DNA of 55,337 nt from the NCBI GenBank assembly GCA_944363525.1, contig CALVUF010000009.1:1-55337 (forward strand), in the 5' to 3' direction. Positions 34,205 through 42,979 of this stretch are shown here, one piece after another. The notes below the pieces were generated by a model. The model was not told the DNA's origin, ran no database searches, and saw only the letters and a program-made list of their open reading frames with translations. How positions within the stretch are numbered: the stretch's first letter is position 1; every line of letters begins with the position of its first letter. Position numbers and translations under genes: made by a program. Source of the DNA: an uncultured Bacilli bacterium (lineage in GTDB: Bacteria; Bacillota_I; Bacilli_A; RFN20; CAG-826).

Positions 34205-35698
34205 ATGGACAACATCCCCCATATCAAGATCGGCGTCGTCGCCGTCTCCCGCGATTGCTTCCCGGCTTCTTTAGCTAGGACTCGGCTCGAGGCTTTAAAA
34301 CAAGCCTGCGCCGGTCAATTGAAAGACGAAGATGTCTATTTTTGCCCGACCATCATCGTCGAAAGCGAGTCGGATATGCTTTCGGCCTATAGCCAGTGCC
34401 TTAAAGCCGGCTGCAACGCCTTATGCGTCTATCTCGGCAACTTCGGGCCGGAGATCGCCGAGGCCTTGTTGGCTAAGCATTGGGCTGAGTTCCCCGGGGG
34501 ACCGGTCATGGTGATGGCGGCCGCCGAGGAAGAGAACAACGATCTCCATGACCAGCGGGGCGATGCCTACTGCGGCCTCCTCAACGCTTCCTACAACCTG
34601 AATATTCGTGGTGTTAAGGCCTATATCCCCGCCTCCCCGGTCGTCTTGCCAGAAGAAGGGGCGAAAGAATTAGCCTATTTCCATAAGATCGCCAAGGTCA
34701 TCTATGGGCTCAAGCACCTCAAGCTTATTTCCTTCGGCCCCCGCCCGAATAACTTTCTAGCCTGCAATGCGCCCATCAAAGGGTTCTTCGACCTCGGGAT
34801 CGAGGTGGAGGAGAATAGCGAGCTCGACCTCTTTAAATCCTATAAGGAACATCAGTTGGATTCCCGGATTCCTTTGGTCATTGAGGAAATGAAAAAGGAA
34901 CTGGGGGAAGGCAATTACCTCGAATCGGTCCTTCCGAAACTCGCCCAATACGAATTGACTTTGCTTGATTGGGCCAAGAGCCATAAAGGGGAACGGGATT
35001 ACGTCGTCTTGTCGACCAAATGCTGGCCGGCTTTCCAAACCGAATTCGGTTTCGTGCCGTGCTATGTCAATTCGCGGTTAGCCGGAAAAGGCTATCCCGT
35101 CTCTTGCGAAGTCGACCTGTATGGGGCCCTAAGCGAATGGATCGGGATGGTCCTAACTGAGGACATTCCGACCTTGCTCGATATCAATAACACCGTCCCC
35201 TCGTCGATTTATGAATCGGATATCAAGGGGAAATTCCCCTATAAGCCGAGCGACCTCTTCATGGGTTTCCACTGCGGCAACACCTGTTCTTCCAAGCTCT
35301 GCCATCCCCATATGGCCAATCAGCGGATTATGGCCCGGACTTTGCCGGAGGAAGTGACCAACGGGACCATCGAAGGGAATATCGTCCCGGGGAAGGTGAC
35401 GATATTCCGCCTCCAAGGCCATGCGGATGCTAGCCTAGGTTCTTACGTGGCCGAAGGGGAAGTGCTCCCGGTGGCTACCCGTTCCTTTGGCTCGATCGGG
35501 ATCTTCGCCATCCAGGGAATGGGGCGGTTCTACCGTTATGAACTCATTGAAAAACATTTCCCCCATCATGCGGCGGTGGCCTTCGACCATATCGGGAAAG
35601 AGCTCTATGACGTCCTTGCCTATTTAGGAATAAATCCCATCGGTTATAATCATGGGCCGAACGACCGTTATCCTGAGGAAAACCCTTTCGCTAAATGA
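34205..35698 (+). CDS. L-fucose/L-arabinose isomerase-family sugar isomerase
   Basis: The 497-residue protein has the FucI/AraA three-domain layout. The N-terminal Rossmann-like domain opens with IKIGVVAVSRDCF. A middle domain carries candidate metal-ligand acidic and His positions (FQTEFGFVPC, CEVDLYGALSEW, ALLDINN-like TLLDINNTV, FHCGNT). The C-terminal beta domain holds GKVTIFRLQGHADAS. It converts an aldose to a ketose; which aldose cannot be read. The coupled xylulokinase gene (4-nt overlap) argues for a pentose. An AGAGG site is 10 nt before the ATG. Confidence 0.82.
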   Translation: MDNIPHIKIGVVAVSRDCFPASLARTRLEALKQACAGQLKDEDVYFCPTIIVESESDMLSAYSQCLKAGCNALCVYLGNFGPEIAEALLAKHWAEFPGGPVMVMAAAEEENNDLHDQRGDAYCGLLNASYNLNIRGVKAYIPASPVVLPEEGAKELAYFHKIAKVIYGLKHLKLISFGPRPNNFLACNAPIKGFFDLGIEVEENSELDLFKSYKEHQLDSRIPLVIEEMKKELGEGNYLESVLPKLAQYELTLLDWAKSHKGERDYVVLSTKCWPAFQTEFGFVPCYVNSRLAGKGYPVSCEVDLYGALSEWIGMVLTEDIPTLLDINNTVPSSIYESDIKGKFPYKPSDLFMGFHCGNTCSSKLCHPHMANQRIMARTLPEEVTNGTIEGNIVPGKVTIFRLQGHADASLGSYVAEGEVLPVATRSFGSIGIFAIQGMGRFYRYELIEKHFPHHAAVAFDHIGKELYDVLAYLGINPIGYNHGPNDRYPEENPFAK

Positions 35699-37143
35699 AC
35701 ACCTACATCGGCATCGATCTCGGCACCAGCGGAATGAAGCTCCTCCTCGTCGATGAGACGGGGCGGGTTTTGTCGCGGGCTAAAGAACCCTATGCCGTTT
35801 CCTCCCCGGAGCCCTATGCTTCTGAGCAGGATCCCGCTGATTGGGAAGAGGCCCTTTGGAATGGGCTGGAAGCCTTATTGGATAATCAGGATCCGAGTAC
35901 CGTCAAAGCTATTTCCTTCTCCGGCCAGATGCATGGGGTGGTGGCGCTTGATGAGGATTATAGGCCCTTAGGGCCCGCTTGGCTTTGGAACGATGGGAGG
36001 GCCAAGGACGTCTCGGCCAATATCAACGCTCGGGATCATGACTTAGTGGTCAAGGAAACCGGGAACATCTCCTATCCCGGCTTCAGCCTCCCTAAAATCG
36101 TCTATCACCGGAAGATCGATCATGAATGGTGGGACGCGGTCCGCCATATCCTTTTGCCGAAGGATTACCTATCCTTCCTTTTGACCCATCGATTGGGAAG
36201 CGAGTATTCCGATGCCTCGGGGACGTTGCTTTTCAATCCTCGGACCCGTAATTACTCTCGGCCGTTGCTTAAACTTTTCAAGCTCGACGCCGATTTGTTT
36301 CCGCCTCTTTACCCTTCGACTTATTGCCTTGGTTACGTCAAAGAGGACATCGCCACCCGTTATGGGCTCAATGAGGACGTCAAAGTCATCATGGGAGCGG
36401 CTGACAATATCGCCGCGGCCATCGGGATCGGGGTGACCAAGGAGAAGATGGTCGGGATCAGCCTTGGGACCTCGGGGACGGTTTTCTCCCCCGTTAACCG
36501 GATCCCAACCCATAATGATTCGATGCATTTATTCGCTTTCCCTGACCCAGCGTATTTACGGCTCGGATGTATGCTTTCCTCGGCTTCTTGCTTAGCCTGG
36601 TGGGCTAACCTCACCAAAGAAAAGGATATCGGGGCCTTACTCGATTCGCTGGAGCCCTTGCTTGGGAATAATTTAGTGTACTTCCTGCCTTATCTAAATG
36701 GGGAACGTTGCCCCCATAATGACCCGGAGGCCAGTGGGGCCTTCTTAGGCTTACGGATGCAAAACGACGAAAAAGACCTCGCTTTTGCGGTCATTGAGGG
36801 GGTTTGTTTTGGAATCAAGGAAATGATTGAAACCGGCAAATTGATCTCATCTTTGCCTTTTATCCTAACCGGCGGCGGGGCCAAATCTTCGTTGTGGGCG
36901 AAACTATTGGCCACTGTCCTTGACCATGACTTAGCCATCCCCTCCATCGATGAAGGGCCGGGGTATGGGGCCGCCATCATCGCCTATAGCGGGCATACCG
37001 GCGAATCGCTTTCCTCCATCTCCAAACGGTTTAATCAAAAGCGGACCTTGGTGAAGCCGATTGAGGAACTGGTTCCCTATTACAAGAAACGTTATCAAAG
37101 TTATTTGAAACTGTATCCCATTGAACGGCGATTATTCGAATAA
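35695..37143 (+). CDS. xylB: Xylulokinase-like FGGY sugar kinase
   Basis: The 482-residue protein has the FGGY fold: first phosphate loop IGIDLGTSGMKLLLVD (5-20), SGQMHGVV (about 77-84), GPAWLWNDGRA, the adenosine-side IMGAADNIAAAIGIG and LGTSGTVFSP, and TGGGAKSSLWAKLLATV near residue 395. SGQMHG and WNDGR are typical of xylulokinases. It phosphorylates the ketose made by the preceding isomerase, feeding the pentose phosphate pathway. The start overlaps the isomerase stop by 4 nt. Confidence 0.88.
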   Translation: MNTYIGIDLGTSGMKLLLVDETGRVLSRAKEPYAVSSPEPYASEQDPADWEEALWNGLEALLDNQDPSTVKAISFSGQMHGVVALDEDYRPLGPAWLWNDGRAKDVSANINARDHDLVVKETGNISYPGFSLPKIVYHRKIDHEWWDAVRHILLPKDYLSFLLTHRLGSEYSDASGTLLFNPRTRNYSRPLLKLFKLDADLFPPLYPSTYCLGYVKEDIATRYGLNEDVKVIMGAADNIAAAIGIGVTKEKMVGISLGTSGTVFSPVNRIPTHNDSMHLFAFPDPAYLRLGCMLSSASCLAWWANLTKEKDIGALLDSLEPLLGNNLVYFLPYLNGERCPHNDPEASGAFLGLRMQNDEKDLAFAVIEGVCFGIKEMIETGKLISSLPFILTGGGAKSSLWAKLLATVLDHDLAIPSIDEGPGYGAAIIAYSGHTGESLSSISKRFNQKRTLVKPIEELVPYYKKRYQSYLKLYPIERRLFE

Positions 37144-37255
37144 CCTCTTAGACGCTTTCCTATTATTGTTTTATTTGCCTATTCGTTTTTGCTCTGCCTA
37201 GCGAAGCAAGCGACTTCTTAAAAGAATATTCAATACCCGATGCGATTCTGATTAA

Positions 37256-37675
37256 TTAGGCATCTCCGTTTTTGACGATCTTTCCGACCGAATCGATAGA
37301 ATTTGACGTCGGTTGCTTCTCTAATTCATCGATATGGTCGGCATCGGAATAGGAAACGACGAGCCTATCTAAGACCTCGTCGTCTGCGTAATGCGAAAAA
37401 GCCGATTCGACGGCCGAGGCAGCGGTACTGGCGCCCTGTCGATTAAGACCCATAACCCCCGTATTCGATGAGGCTCGAATCCCCAAACGCCCTTTCGTCC
37501 CAATCGAATAGATGAGGCAGCATTCCGCTGGAACGGGATTCGGGGTGGTTGGGCTGCTTGAGGCGGAGCCCCTGCTTGAAGAGGCGGAGGAGAAACCATC
37601 TTCCTTCTCGGTCACAGCGGGCGCACCGCGGGAGAGAGGGAGAGGCGGGATTGCAGGAGATAAGCAGGATGGCAT
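37256..37675 (-). CDS. Hypothetical protein (uncertain)
   Basis: This is a 139-codon frame in an otherwise empty 650-bp stretch. The N-terminal 50 residues are Ser/Pro-rich and may not be coding. The C-terminal 85 (SAFSHYADDEVLDRLVVSYS, then DHIDELEKQPTSNSIDSVGK) look protein-like. No family, membrane segment or ribosome site was recognised. It could be the 3' remnant of an older gene. The rest of 37144-37795 holds only the palindromes listed separately. Confidence 0.25.
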   Translation of the reverse strand: MPSCLSPAIPPLPLSRGAPAVTEKEDGFSSASSSRGSASSSPTTPNPVPAECCLIYSIGTKGRLGIRASSNTGVMGLNRQGASTAASAVESAFSHYADDEVLDRLVVSYSDADHIDELEKQPTSNSIDSVGKIVKNGDA

Positions 37676-37715
37676 ATTCCGATTAAGGTTTTCTTCCGAT
37701 GGGCCCGCTATACCA

Positions 37716-37760
37716 CCCTTAAGGGCGGGATGCCCCTATTTCCTCTTGCCCTTAGGGCAA
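37716..37760. promoter_or_regulatory. Two palindromes upstream of the flavin reductase gene
   Basis: CCCTTAAGGG (37716-37725) and TTGCCCTTAGGGCAA (37746-37760) share the core CCCTTA/TAAGGG and lie 36-80 bp before the start codon. The paired, related symmetry suggests binding sites for one regulator. Confidence 0.4.
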
Positions 37761-37795
37761 AGGGAAAGGACAATATGGGGCGGAGGACCGTTATT

Positions 37796-38719
37796 ATGTC
37801 CAGTTTCAAAGATTTGCGCATCGTCGATAATTTCTATCAATCGAGCGCCTATTACCCGATGCCGACCATCCTCATCTCGACCCTTGACGATGAGGGGAAC
37901 ACCAACCTCGGGGCCTATTCACTTTGCTTCCCCTATTACATCGCCGGGAAGGAATATTACGCGATGATTCTCGAAGCCCGTAATTCTTCGAATACCGCGC
38001 AGAACCTTCTTAAAAGAGGCAAATGCGCCCTCAATTTCTTAGAGGATTCCTATAAGGATTTCGAAACCACCGTCAAACTTGGCTTCCCGGGTATGACGAC
38101 TAAGGAGAAGATGGCAAACTGTCCCTTAGAACTAGAAAAAGGATTAGCCGAAGGAGATGATCGGCCCTTAGTCATCAAGAAGGCCTATCAGGTGTTCGAA
38201 TGCACCTGGGACGATAGTTTAGAGAATGCCTATGAAGACAAAGCCAAGGTGGGGCAATTAGATGGGGTTGAAGGGCCCTATCGGAACTTCAATGGCATCA
38301 CCTCGAAGTTTGGCTGCCACTTTATCCTCAAGATCGACAAGATACTGATGAAGGATAAGTACTACCAAGCCATCGTCAACGGGGTGAAAGCTAAGGACTT
38401 CCCGAATGTCCCGATTGATTTCGGGTATCGCGATTCGACTTATTTCTGGTACACCAAATTCAAGAAGGCTCTCAAATGCCCGATCCCCGAGATCAACTCC
38501 AATAACCTCGGTGGGGTCCGTTTCGCCGCCGATCGGATCGACCCGAATGTCCACTTCACCGACGAAGCCTGCGCGATGTTGGTCAAGGTGCCTCGAGTTT
38601 TCTTAAAAGTCGTCCTCAATGGCTGCGTCAAATACGCGAAAGAACATAAGATTTCCGTCATCGACGAAAAGGTCATGAATGAGATCAACGATAAACGGAA
38701 GGCGGAGAAGAAACGGTGA
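37796..38719 (+). CDS. Flavin reductase-like (FMN-binding) protein
   Basis: The start is set at ATG 37796, which has GGAGG 9 nt upstream; the frame upstream to 37730 is not needed. The 307-residue protein begins with the split-barrel flavin-binding fold: YYPMPTILISTLDDEGNTNL, FPYYIAGKEYYAMI and ARNSSNTAQNLLKRGKCALN match the flavin reductase-like domain. The C-terminal 110 residues are an extra helical Lys-rich segment. It probably binds FMN and reduces flavin or an organic substrate; the partner is unknown. The stop overlaps the next gene's GTG by 4 nt. Confidence 0.75.
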   Translation: MSSFKDLRIVDNFYQSSAYYPMPTILISTLDDEGNTNLGAYSLCFPYYIAGKEYYAMILEARNSSNTAQNLLKRGKCALNFLEDSYKDFETTVKLGFPGMTTKEKMANCPLELEKGLAEGDDRPLVIKKAYQVFECTWDDSLENAYEDKAKVGQLDGVEGPYRNFNGITSKFGCHFILKIDKILMKDKYYQAIVNGVKAKDFPNVPIDFGYRDSTYFWYTKFKKALKCPIPEINSNNLGGVRFAADRIDPNVHFTDEACAMLVKVPRVFLKVVLNGCVKYAKEHKISVIDEKVMNEINDKRKAEKKR

Positions 38720-40620
38720 ATCGATCCTACTTAGACGCCTATGACGTCTTTTGCCATCGGATTGTCCGGGGTTATATCGGCTTATCCAAGACCTCGCCTT
38801 TCGATCGGCTTGAGCCCGTCGATGACGATCCCGAGCATCCTTTGTTGAACCATCGTTATATTTTGCCGTGGTTAGATGATTATTTAGCCGGCAAAATCAG
38901 CGATCGGGATTTCCACGTCTTCCTCTATTTCCTTTTCGCTTTGATGGATGCCAACCGGTCGGCCGCTGGCTTTGATTACGTGACTCGGGTCGCTTGCTTA
39001 GTTGCGATGAAGCGCCATCCGGTCGGTGATCACGACAAGAAGAGCTATACCGCCTTTGCCAAGTGCCTAAAGAAAGAATTGGGGCGACTTTTGACTGAGC
39101 GACATAAACCCGCGAAGAAACGGCGCTTCGACCGCGATGAACTCGAGGCTTTGACCACCGTCGTCTTAGCCCGGCCAAGCCCTGACGATTTATCGGCGGA
39201 GGAAAAAGAACTCTATATCGCCGCCATCGAAAAAATGGTGGCTTTCGGTTCGGGGTGGGCCGCCAATATCCTCGGCGGGAACTATTATGGCTTCCCTGAC
39301 CAAACGCCGAACGAGTTTGGCATCAAACCCGATTTCAGCTTGGCTAAGAAATACTATAAGCTTGGGGCCAAGCTCGGTTTTGGTCCCGCCATGTTGAACC
39401 TTGGCTATATTTACTACTATGGGCGGTGTGGGAAACCCGATTACGCCGCGGCCTATAAAACGTTCAACGAGGCCCTGATTAAAGGCGAGGCCGAAGCCGC
39501 CTATAAGCTGTCGGATTTCTATTCCTCGGGCAAGTTCGTCCGGAAAGACAAAGCGATGGCCCGCCATATCCTGGTCAAGTATTATCCCTTAGTGTTCTCC
39601 ACCATGGATTACCCATCGATCGGGGCTTTTGCTTATCGGCTGGCTCAACTCGACTCGGCGACCAATTACGGCGCGCTTAGCAACCTTTTCCTTGGGATGA
39701 AGGTATACGAGCAACGGGCCGAGAAACACTATAACTATGGCGACGTTAAGGTCTATAAGGACCTCAAAGCCGATTACGATGTCAAGCGGATCGGGGCCAG
39801 CTGCGTCCTTAATCGGCCCTTCGTCTTGCCATACCAATTATCCAACGAGGAATTATGCGGTTGCTTTGGCGAGTATAGCCCTTTCTGGGCCCAATTTCGT
39901 GGCAGTTCCCGTTTGCGGGTCCTCTTCAAAGGGAAAAAGGGCAGCCAAACCGGGATCATGACCATCTCCGATCTTGATCGGGAGCCCTCCATTTATCTTC
40001 CTTTGCTTGGCGCGGATAAACTGATCGTCGCCCATAAGGTCTGCTTCCAGTTGACCCTTCGGGAACGGTTAGAGGAAGACTATGACGATTGCGTTGATTT
40101 CGATTGCCGGAGTTCCGACCTCTGCCTTTATCTTCATCGCCAGCCGTATCACTTGGATTCGGCTTTGCTATTAGCCTATGACGGCGGGCCTTCCGATCAA
40201 GGGGCGGCCTATGGCGTCAGCCTCTCCGACCCCTGGCTCGACCAATACTCAATGCCGAGCCGATTGGGCCGGTGGTACCAAGAGGCCTTTGACCGCGAAC
40301 CGGTCGAGCAATTGACTAACCTTACTTACGAAGGGACCCAAAGCTATGCCAATTCGATTGGGGAGTTCTCCTTCTATACCTCCTTCGACGATGAGGGGAA
40401 TTCGGTCTTTGGCTTTGAATTCAGCTCCAACGTGCTGAAACGCGACTTCACCGAATATTCCTTCAAGGACAAGAACGCTTTGGAGGAGTTCAAACGCTAT
40501 GTGGTCTCTCACCTCGGGGTCCTGCTCGATATCGGGCTACCGAAGCGGATTTGCCGCGACCTAATAAGCGAGATCGAAGCCAAATACCTTTCCTTGGTTC
40601 GGCCGTCTTTGCTGGCTTAA
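38716..40620 (+). CDS. Sel1-repeat (TPR-like) protein
   Basis: The start is GTG 38716 in a GTGA overlap. The roughly 634-residue protein has a helical N-domain (1-165). About three Sel1-like repeats follow at 185-300 (FSLAKKYYKLGAKLGFGPAM, YAAAYKTFNEALIKGEAEAA, then KAMARHILVKYYP). A long C-terminal region (330-634) has no recognised fold and includes DFDCRSSDLCLYLHR. Sel1 repeats mediate protein-protein contacts. There is no signal peptide, so it is cytoplasmic. Function is unknown; coupling to the flavin reductase suggests a shared process. Confidence 0.7.
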   Translation: MNRSYLDAYDVFCHRIVRGYIGLSKTSPFDRLEPVDDDPEHPLLNHRYILPWLDDYLAGKISDRDFHVFLYFLFALMDANRSAAGFDYVTRVACLVAMKRHPVGDHDKKSYTAFAKCLKKELGRLLTERHKPAKKRRFDRDELEALTTVVLARPSPDDLSAEEKELYIAAIEKMVAFGSGWAANILGGNYYGFPDQTPNEFGIKPDFSLAKKYYKLGAKLGFGPAMLNLGYIYYYGRCGKPDYAAAYKTFNEALIKGEAEAAYKLSDFYSSGKFVRKDKAMARHILVKYYPLVFSTMDYPSIGAFAYRLAQLDSATNYGALSNLFLGMKVYEQRAEKHYNYGDVKVYKDLKADYDVKRIGASCVLNRPFVLPYQLSNEELCGCFGEYSPFWAQFRGSSRLRVLFKGKKGSQTGIMTISDLDREPSIYLPLLGADKLIVAHKVCFQLTLRERLEEDYDDCVDFDCRSSDLCLYLHRQPYHLDSALLLAYDGGPSDQGAAYGVSLSDPWLDQYSMPSRLGRWYQEAFDREPVEQLTNLTYEGTQSYANSIGEFSFYTSFDDEGNSVFGFEFSSNVLKRDFTEYSFKDKNALEEFKRYVVSHLGVLLDIGLPKRICRDLISEIEAKYLSLVRPSLLA

Positions 40621-40659
40621 AAACCACGTAAATTAGTTCTTAAACCCGTAAATCCCAGT

Positions 40660-40989
40660 TTATTTGCTTGATTTCACGTCGAGTATTTTGTCGACGATCA
40701 ATCGGGTGCCGGTGTCGACGGCTTGGTAACGGGACAGGAGTTCTTTTTGCTTGGGGGTCAAATCGGTCGATGATTGCTCGGCGATTCCTAATAGATAGGG
40801 CAAGGATAGGCTTAACGCCTCGGCGAAGCGTTGAAGTTCGTTTAGCCGGGGAAAAGGATGGCCGTTCAATAGGCGGCATAACTTATATTGGGGCAACCCC
40901 ATCCGCCTCGCTAATTCGGCCTGGGTCAGGTTTTGCCCTTCGATGGCTTCCTTTATCCTTACGAGGACCGCTTGCTCAGTTCCGTCCAT
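40660..40989 (-). CDS. XRE-family helix-turn-helix regulator
   Basis: The 109-residue protein has an HTH at about 20-72 (LTQAELARRMGLPQYKLCRL then FPRLNELQRFAEALSLSL), the Cro/CI type. A short helical tail follows, probably for dimerisation. It is divergent from the SGNH esterase gene, with the two promoters overlapping at 41000-41039, so mutual control is likely. A TATAAT (41000-41005, minus strand) ends 10 nt before the ATG without a ribosome site. Confidence 0.88.
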   Translation of the reverse strand: MDGTEQAVLVRIKEAIEGQNLTQAELARRMGLPQYKLCRLLNGHPFPRLNELQRFAEALSLSLPYLLGIAEQSSTDLTPKQKELLSRYQAVDTGTRLIVDKILDVKSSK

Positions 40990-41010
40990 AACCTGATATA
41001 TTATACCGTC

Positions 41011-41039
41011 TTGACTTCCTTTCCTCGTCGGCGAACAAT
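41011..41039 (+). promoter_or_regulatory. Promoter TTGACT-17-AACAAT of the SGNH esterase gene
   Basis: The -35 is at 41011-41016 and the -10 at 41034-41039, with a 17-bp spacer. The ATG follows after exactly 6 nt, which predicts a transcript beginning at the start codon. It overlaps the divergent promoter of the XRE gene. Confidence 0.7.
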
Positions 41040-41045
41040 TTTCCC

Positions 41046-41816
41046 ATGGACCTAAATCAATTCAAATTGCGTCCCGGCGAGAAGCCGATGGACGTCTTGA
41101 AGCCCGACTGCGGCTTCCTCTCCATCTTCAAGAAAGTTGGGGTCATCGGCGACTCCCTCTCCTCGGGCGAATCCGAATCCAACGAAACGGGGAAAACCGG
41201 CTACCACGATTTCTATGAGTATTCCTGGCCGGCTTACCTCGCCCACGTCACCGGGTCGGAATACCATAACTATTCGCGCGGCGGCATGACGGCCGAGGAA
41301 TTCTACAACCGCTGGGCCGACCAATTCGGCTACTGGGAAAAACGGCAGGCCTATTTCGTCTTCTTAGGGAGCAATGATCTCTTCACCTTCCCCCGGCCGG
41401 TCGGGAAAGCCGAGGACGTCGATGTCCTCCATCCGGAGAATAACGATGAGACCTATATCGGCTATATGGGCCGGATCCTCTCCAAATGCAAAAAGATGGA
41501 ACCCGATGCCTTCCTTTTCGTCTCCGGTCCGCTTAAAAAAGACGATGTCGATCGCGATAAGGTTTGCGATGAGGCTTATGTTGAACTACGGAAGCTTTGC
41601 GCCCAATACACCCGTTGCTATTTCTTAGAACTATCCAAATACGGGCTGGTCTATAACGAGGAATTGAAAAAGGATTTCATCATGGGCGGCCATCCGAATC
41701 CGATGGGCTATATCGCCCTCGCTTTATGCATCGGGAATTACGTCGACTATATCATCAGAAGCGACTTCCACGCCTTCCAGGAAGTGGCGTTGATCGGCAC
41801 CCCTTATAAGTTCTGA
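41046..41816 (+). CDS. SGNH/GDSL-family hydrolase
   Basis: The 256-residue protein has block I VGVIGDSLSSGE (Ser37), block II NYSRGGMTA (Gly), block III VFLGSNDLF (Asn) and block V MGGHPNPMGY (His216). The complete catalytic set is present. It has no signal peptide, so it acts in the cytoplasm as an esterase of unknown substrate. It is transcribed alone and convergent with the DUF368 gene, whose 3' end it overlaps by 13 nt. Confidence 0.85.
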   Translation: MDLNQFKLRPGEKPMDVLKPDCGFLSIFKKVGVIGDSLSSGESESNETGKTGYHDFYEYSWPAYLAHVTGSEYHNYSRGGMTAEEFYNRWADQFGYWEKRQAYFVFLGSNDLFTFPRPVGKAEDVDVLHPENNDETYIGYMGRILSKCKKMEPDAFLFVSGPLKKDDVDRDKVCDEAYVELRKLCAQYTRCYFLELSKYGLVYNEELKKDFIMGGHPNPMGYIALALCIGNYVDYIIRSDFHAFQEVALIGTPYKF

Positions 41817-42745
41817 TCGGTTTTCTTCCGTTCAACTCTAACCAATAGATAAGCCCCGACTAAGCCGAGGATGAATAAGCCGATCCCCAAGCTTAGGTCG
41901 ACGATGGTTTTGGTCTGGCTGAAATCAAAATTGTGATAGATCTCCATCATGTCGGAATTGAAGAACATGGTGACGATCGAGCCTAAGGAAAGGCCGGCGA
42001 TGCAATAAAAGCAATTGCCGTGGAACTTTTCGAGTAATCCCGATAAAAGCTTCGAAACCGAGACTAAGCCGATCAATAAGCCGACGGCTAAGCAGCCATA
42101 GACCAAGAAGACCATCGGGTTTTCCTTCCAATAGGTCAAGGAGACCGAATCCAAAAGCTTCGAAAAGCAGCCGACCATCATGAGGACCGCGGTGGCGCTT
42201 AAGCCCGGGACCAATTGGGTGATGGCGACCACGAATCCCAAGAGGATAAAGATGAGGTAATGGTACCAGCTGAGCTGATCGAGTTCCGGGAAGCCGCCGG
42301 AGACGAAGATCGAGATGCAGGCGAAGGCGATCGGCAACCCCAAACCTAAGATAAAGAGAATGATTCTAAGGGTATTGGGCTTCTCGCCTTTCAGTTGGTC
42401 GGTGACGGCGGGATAAGCCCCGACCATCAGCCCGGCGAAGCAGGCGACGATGGCGAAAGGGATGAAATTCAGCAATTGCTGAACCCCGAGGAAGCCGAGC
42501 ACTAAGCCGATGACCGCCCCGATGAGGATCGGGAGGAGGAAGAGAGCGCAGACCTTGAATTTCTTAAGGATATTGCCGATGGCGAAAAGCAGCTTCTCAT
42601 ACAGGTGGAAGATGATGGCGACCGCCGAGCCGGAGATCCCGGGGACGATGATGGCGAGGCCGATGAAGAAGCCGAGCAGTCCGCCCTTGGCGAGGTCCTT
42701 TTTGCTTTGATATTTCAGCGATTGGTTATCGAGGTTACTTTCCAT
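41804..42745 (-). CDS. DUF368 polyprenyl-phosphate transporter (PopT-like)
   Basis: The 313-residue protein has about eight or nine membrane helices in two halves, each with a VPG motif near its start: LAIIVPGISGSAVAIIF (about 31-47) and QLVPGLSATAVLMM (about 178-191). DUF368 proteins were shown to return undecaprenyl phosphate across the membrane for cell envelope synthesis. The reach of that finding to this homologue is an inference. It is read alone from an upstream region shared with the MATE leader. Confidence 0.85.
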   Translation of the reverse strand: MESNLDNQSLKYQSKKDLAKGGLLGFFIGLAIIVPGISGSAVAIIFHLYEKLLFAIGNILKKFKVCALFLLPILIGAVIGLVLGFLGVQQLLNFIPFAIVACFAGLMVGAYPAVTDQLKGEKPNTLRIILFILGLGLPIAFACISIFVSGGFPELDQLSWYHYLIFILLGFVVAITQLVPGLSATAVLMMVGCFSKLLDSVSLTYWKENPMVFLVYGCLAVGLLIGLVSVSKLLSGLLEKFHGNCFYCIAGLSLGSIVTMFFNSDMMEIYHNFDFSQTKTIVDLSLGIGLFILGLVGAYLLVRVERKKTDQNL

Positions 42746-42829
42746 ACGCCGGCTATGATACTAGCCCGGGGAATATATGGCAAAAATTTAAAGTATTTGT
42801 TAATATTAATGGGAACAGGAGGTGGTCCG

Positions 42830-42934
42830 ATGAATAAATGCTTAAAACAAAATACTCGGCTTGCCGCCTCGCTCCTTTCCGAAGGCCACCCGTTGGTGTT
42901 CGGTTACCTTTTTGCCGCCACCGTCCCCTTCTAA
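42830..42934 (+). CDS. 34-residue leader peptide upstream of the MATE gene
   Basis: ATG 42830 has a strong AGGAGGTGG ribosome site. The product is MNKCLKQNTRLAASLLSEGH followed by a hydrophobic end (14 residues), with stop at 42932-42934. A GC hairpin follows 12 nt later and the MATE ribosome site lies just after it. A short, well-translated ORF followed by a hairpin and an exporter gene fits translational or transcriptional attenuation. Alternatively it could be a small membrane peptide in its own right. Confidence 0.6.
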   Translation: MNKCLKQNTRLAASLLSEGHPLVFGYLFAATVPF

Positions 42935-42945
42935 CTTTCTGACTT

Positions 42946-42961
42946 GGGGCCGGTTGGCCCC
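42946..42961 (+). promoter_or_regulatory. GC-rich hairpin between leader ORF and MATE gene
   Basis: GGGGCC-GGTT-GGCCCC is a perfect 6-bp stem with a tetraloop, followed by TTCTGT. It ends 7 nt before the GGAGG site of the MATE gene. It may act as a weak attenuator or block ribosome loading unless the leader is being translated. Confidence 0.55.
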
Positions 42962-42979
42962 TTCTGTCGGAGGTTAGTT

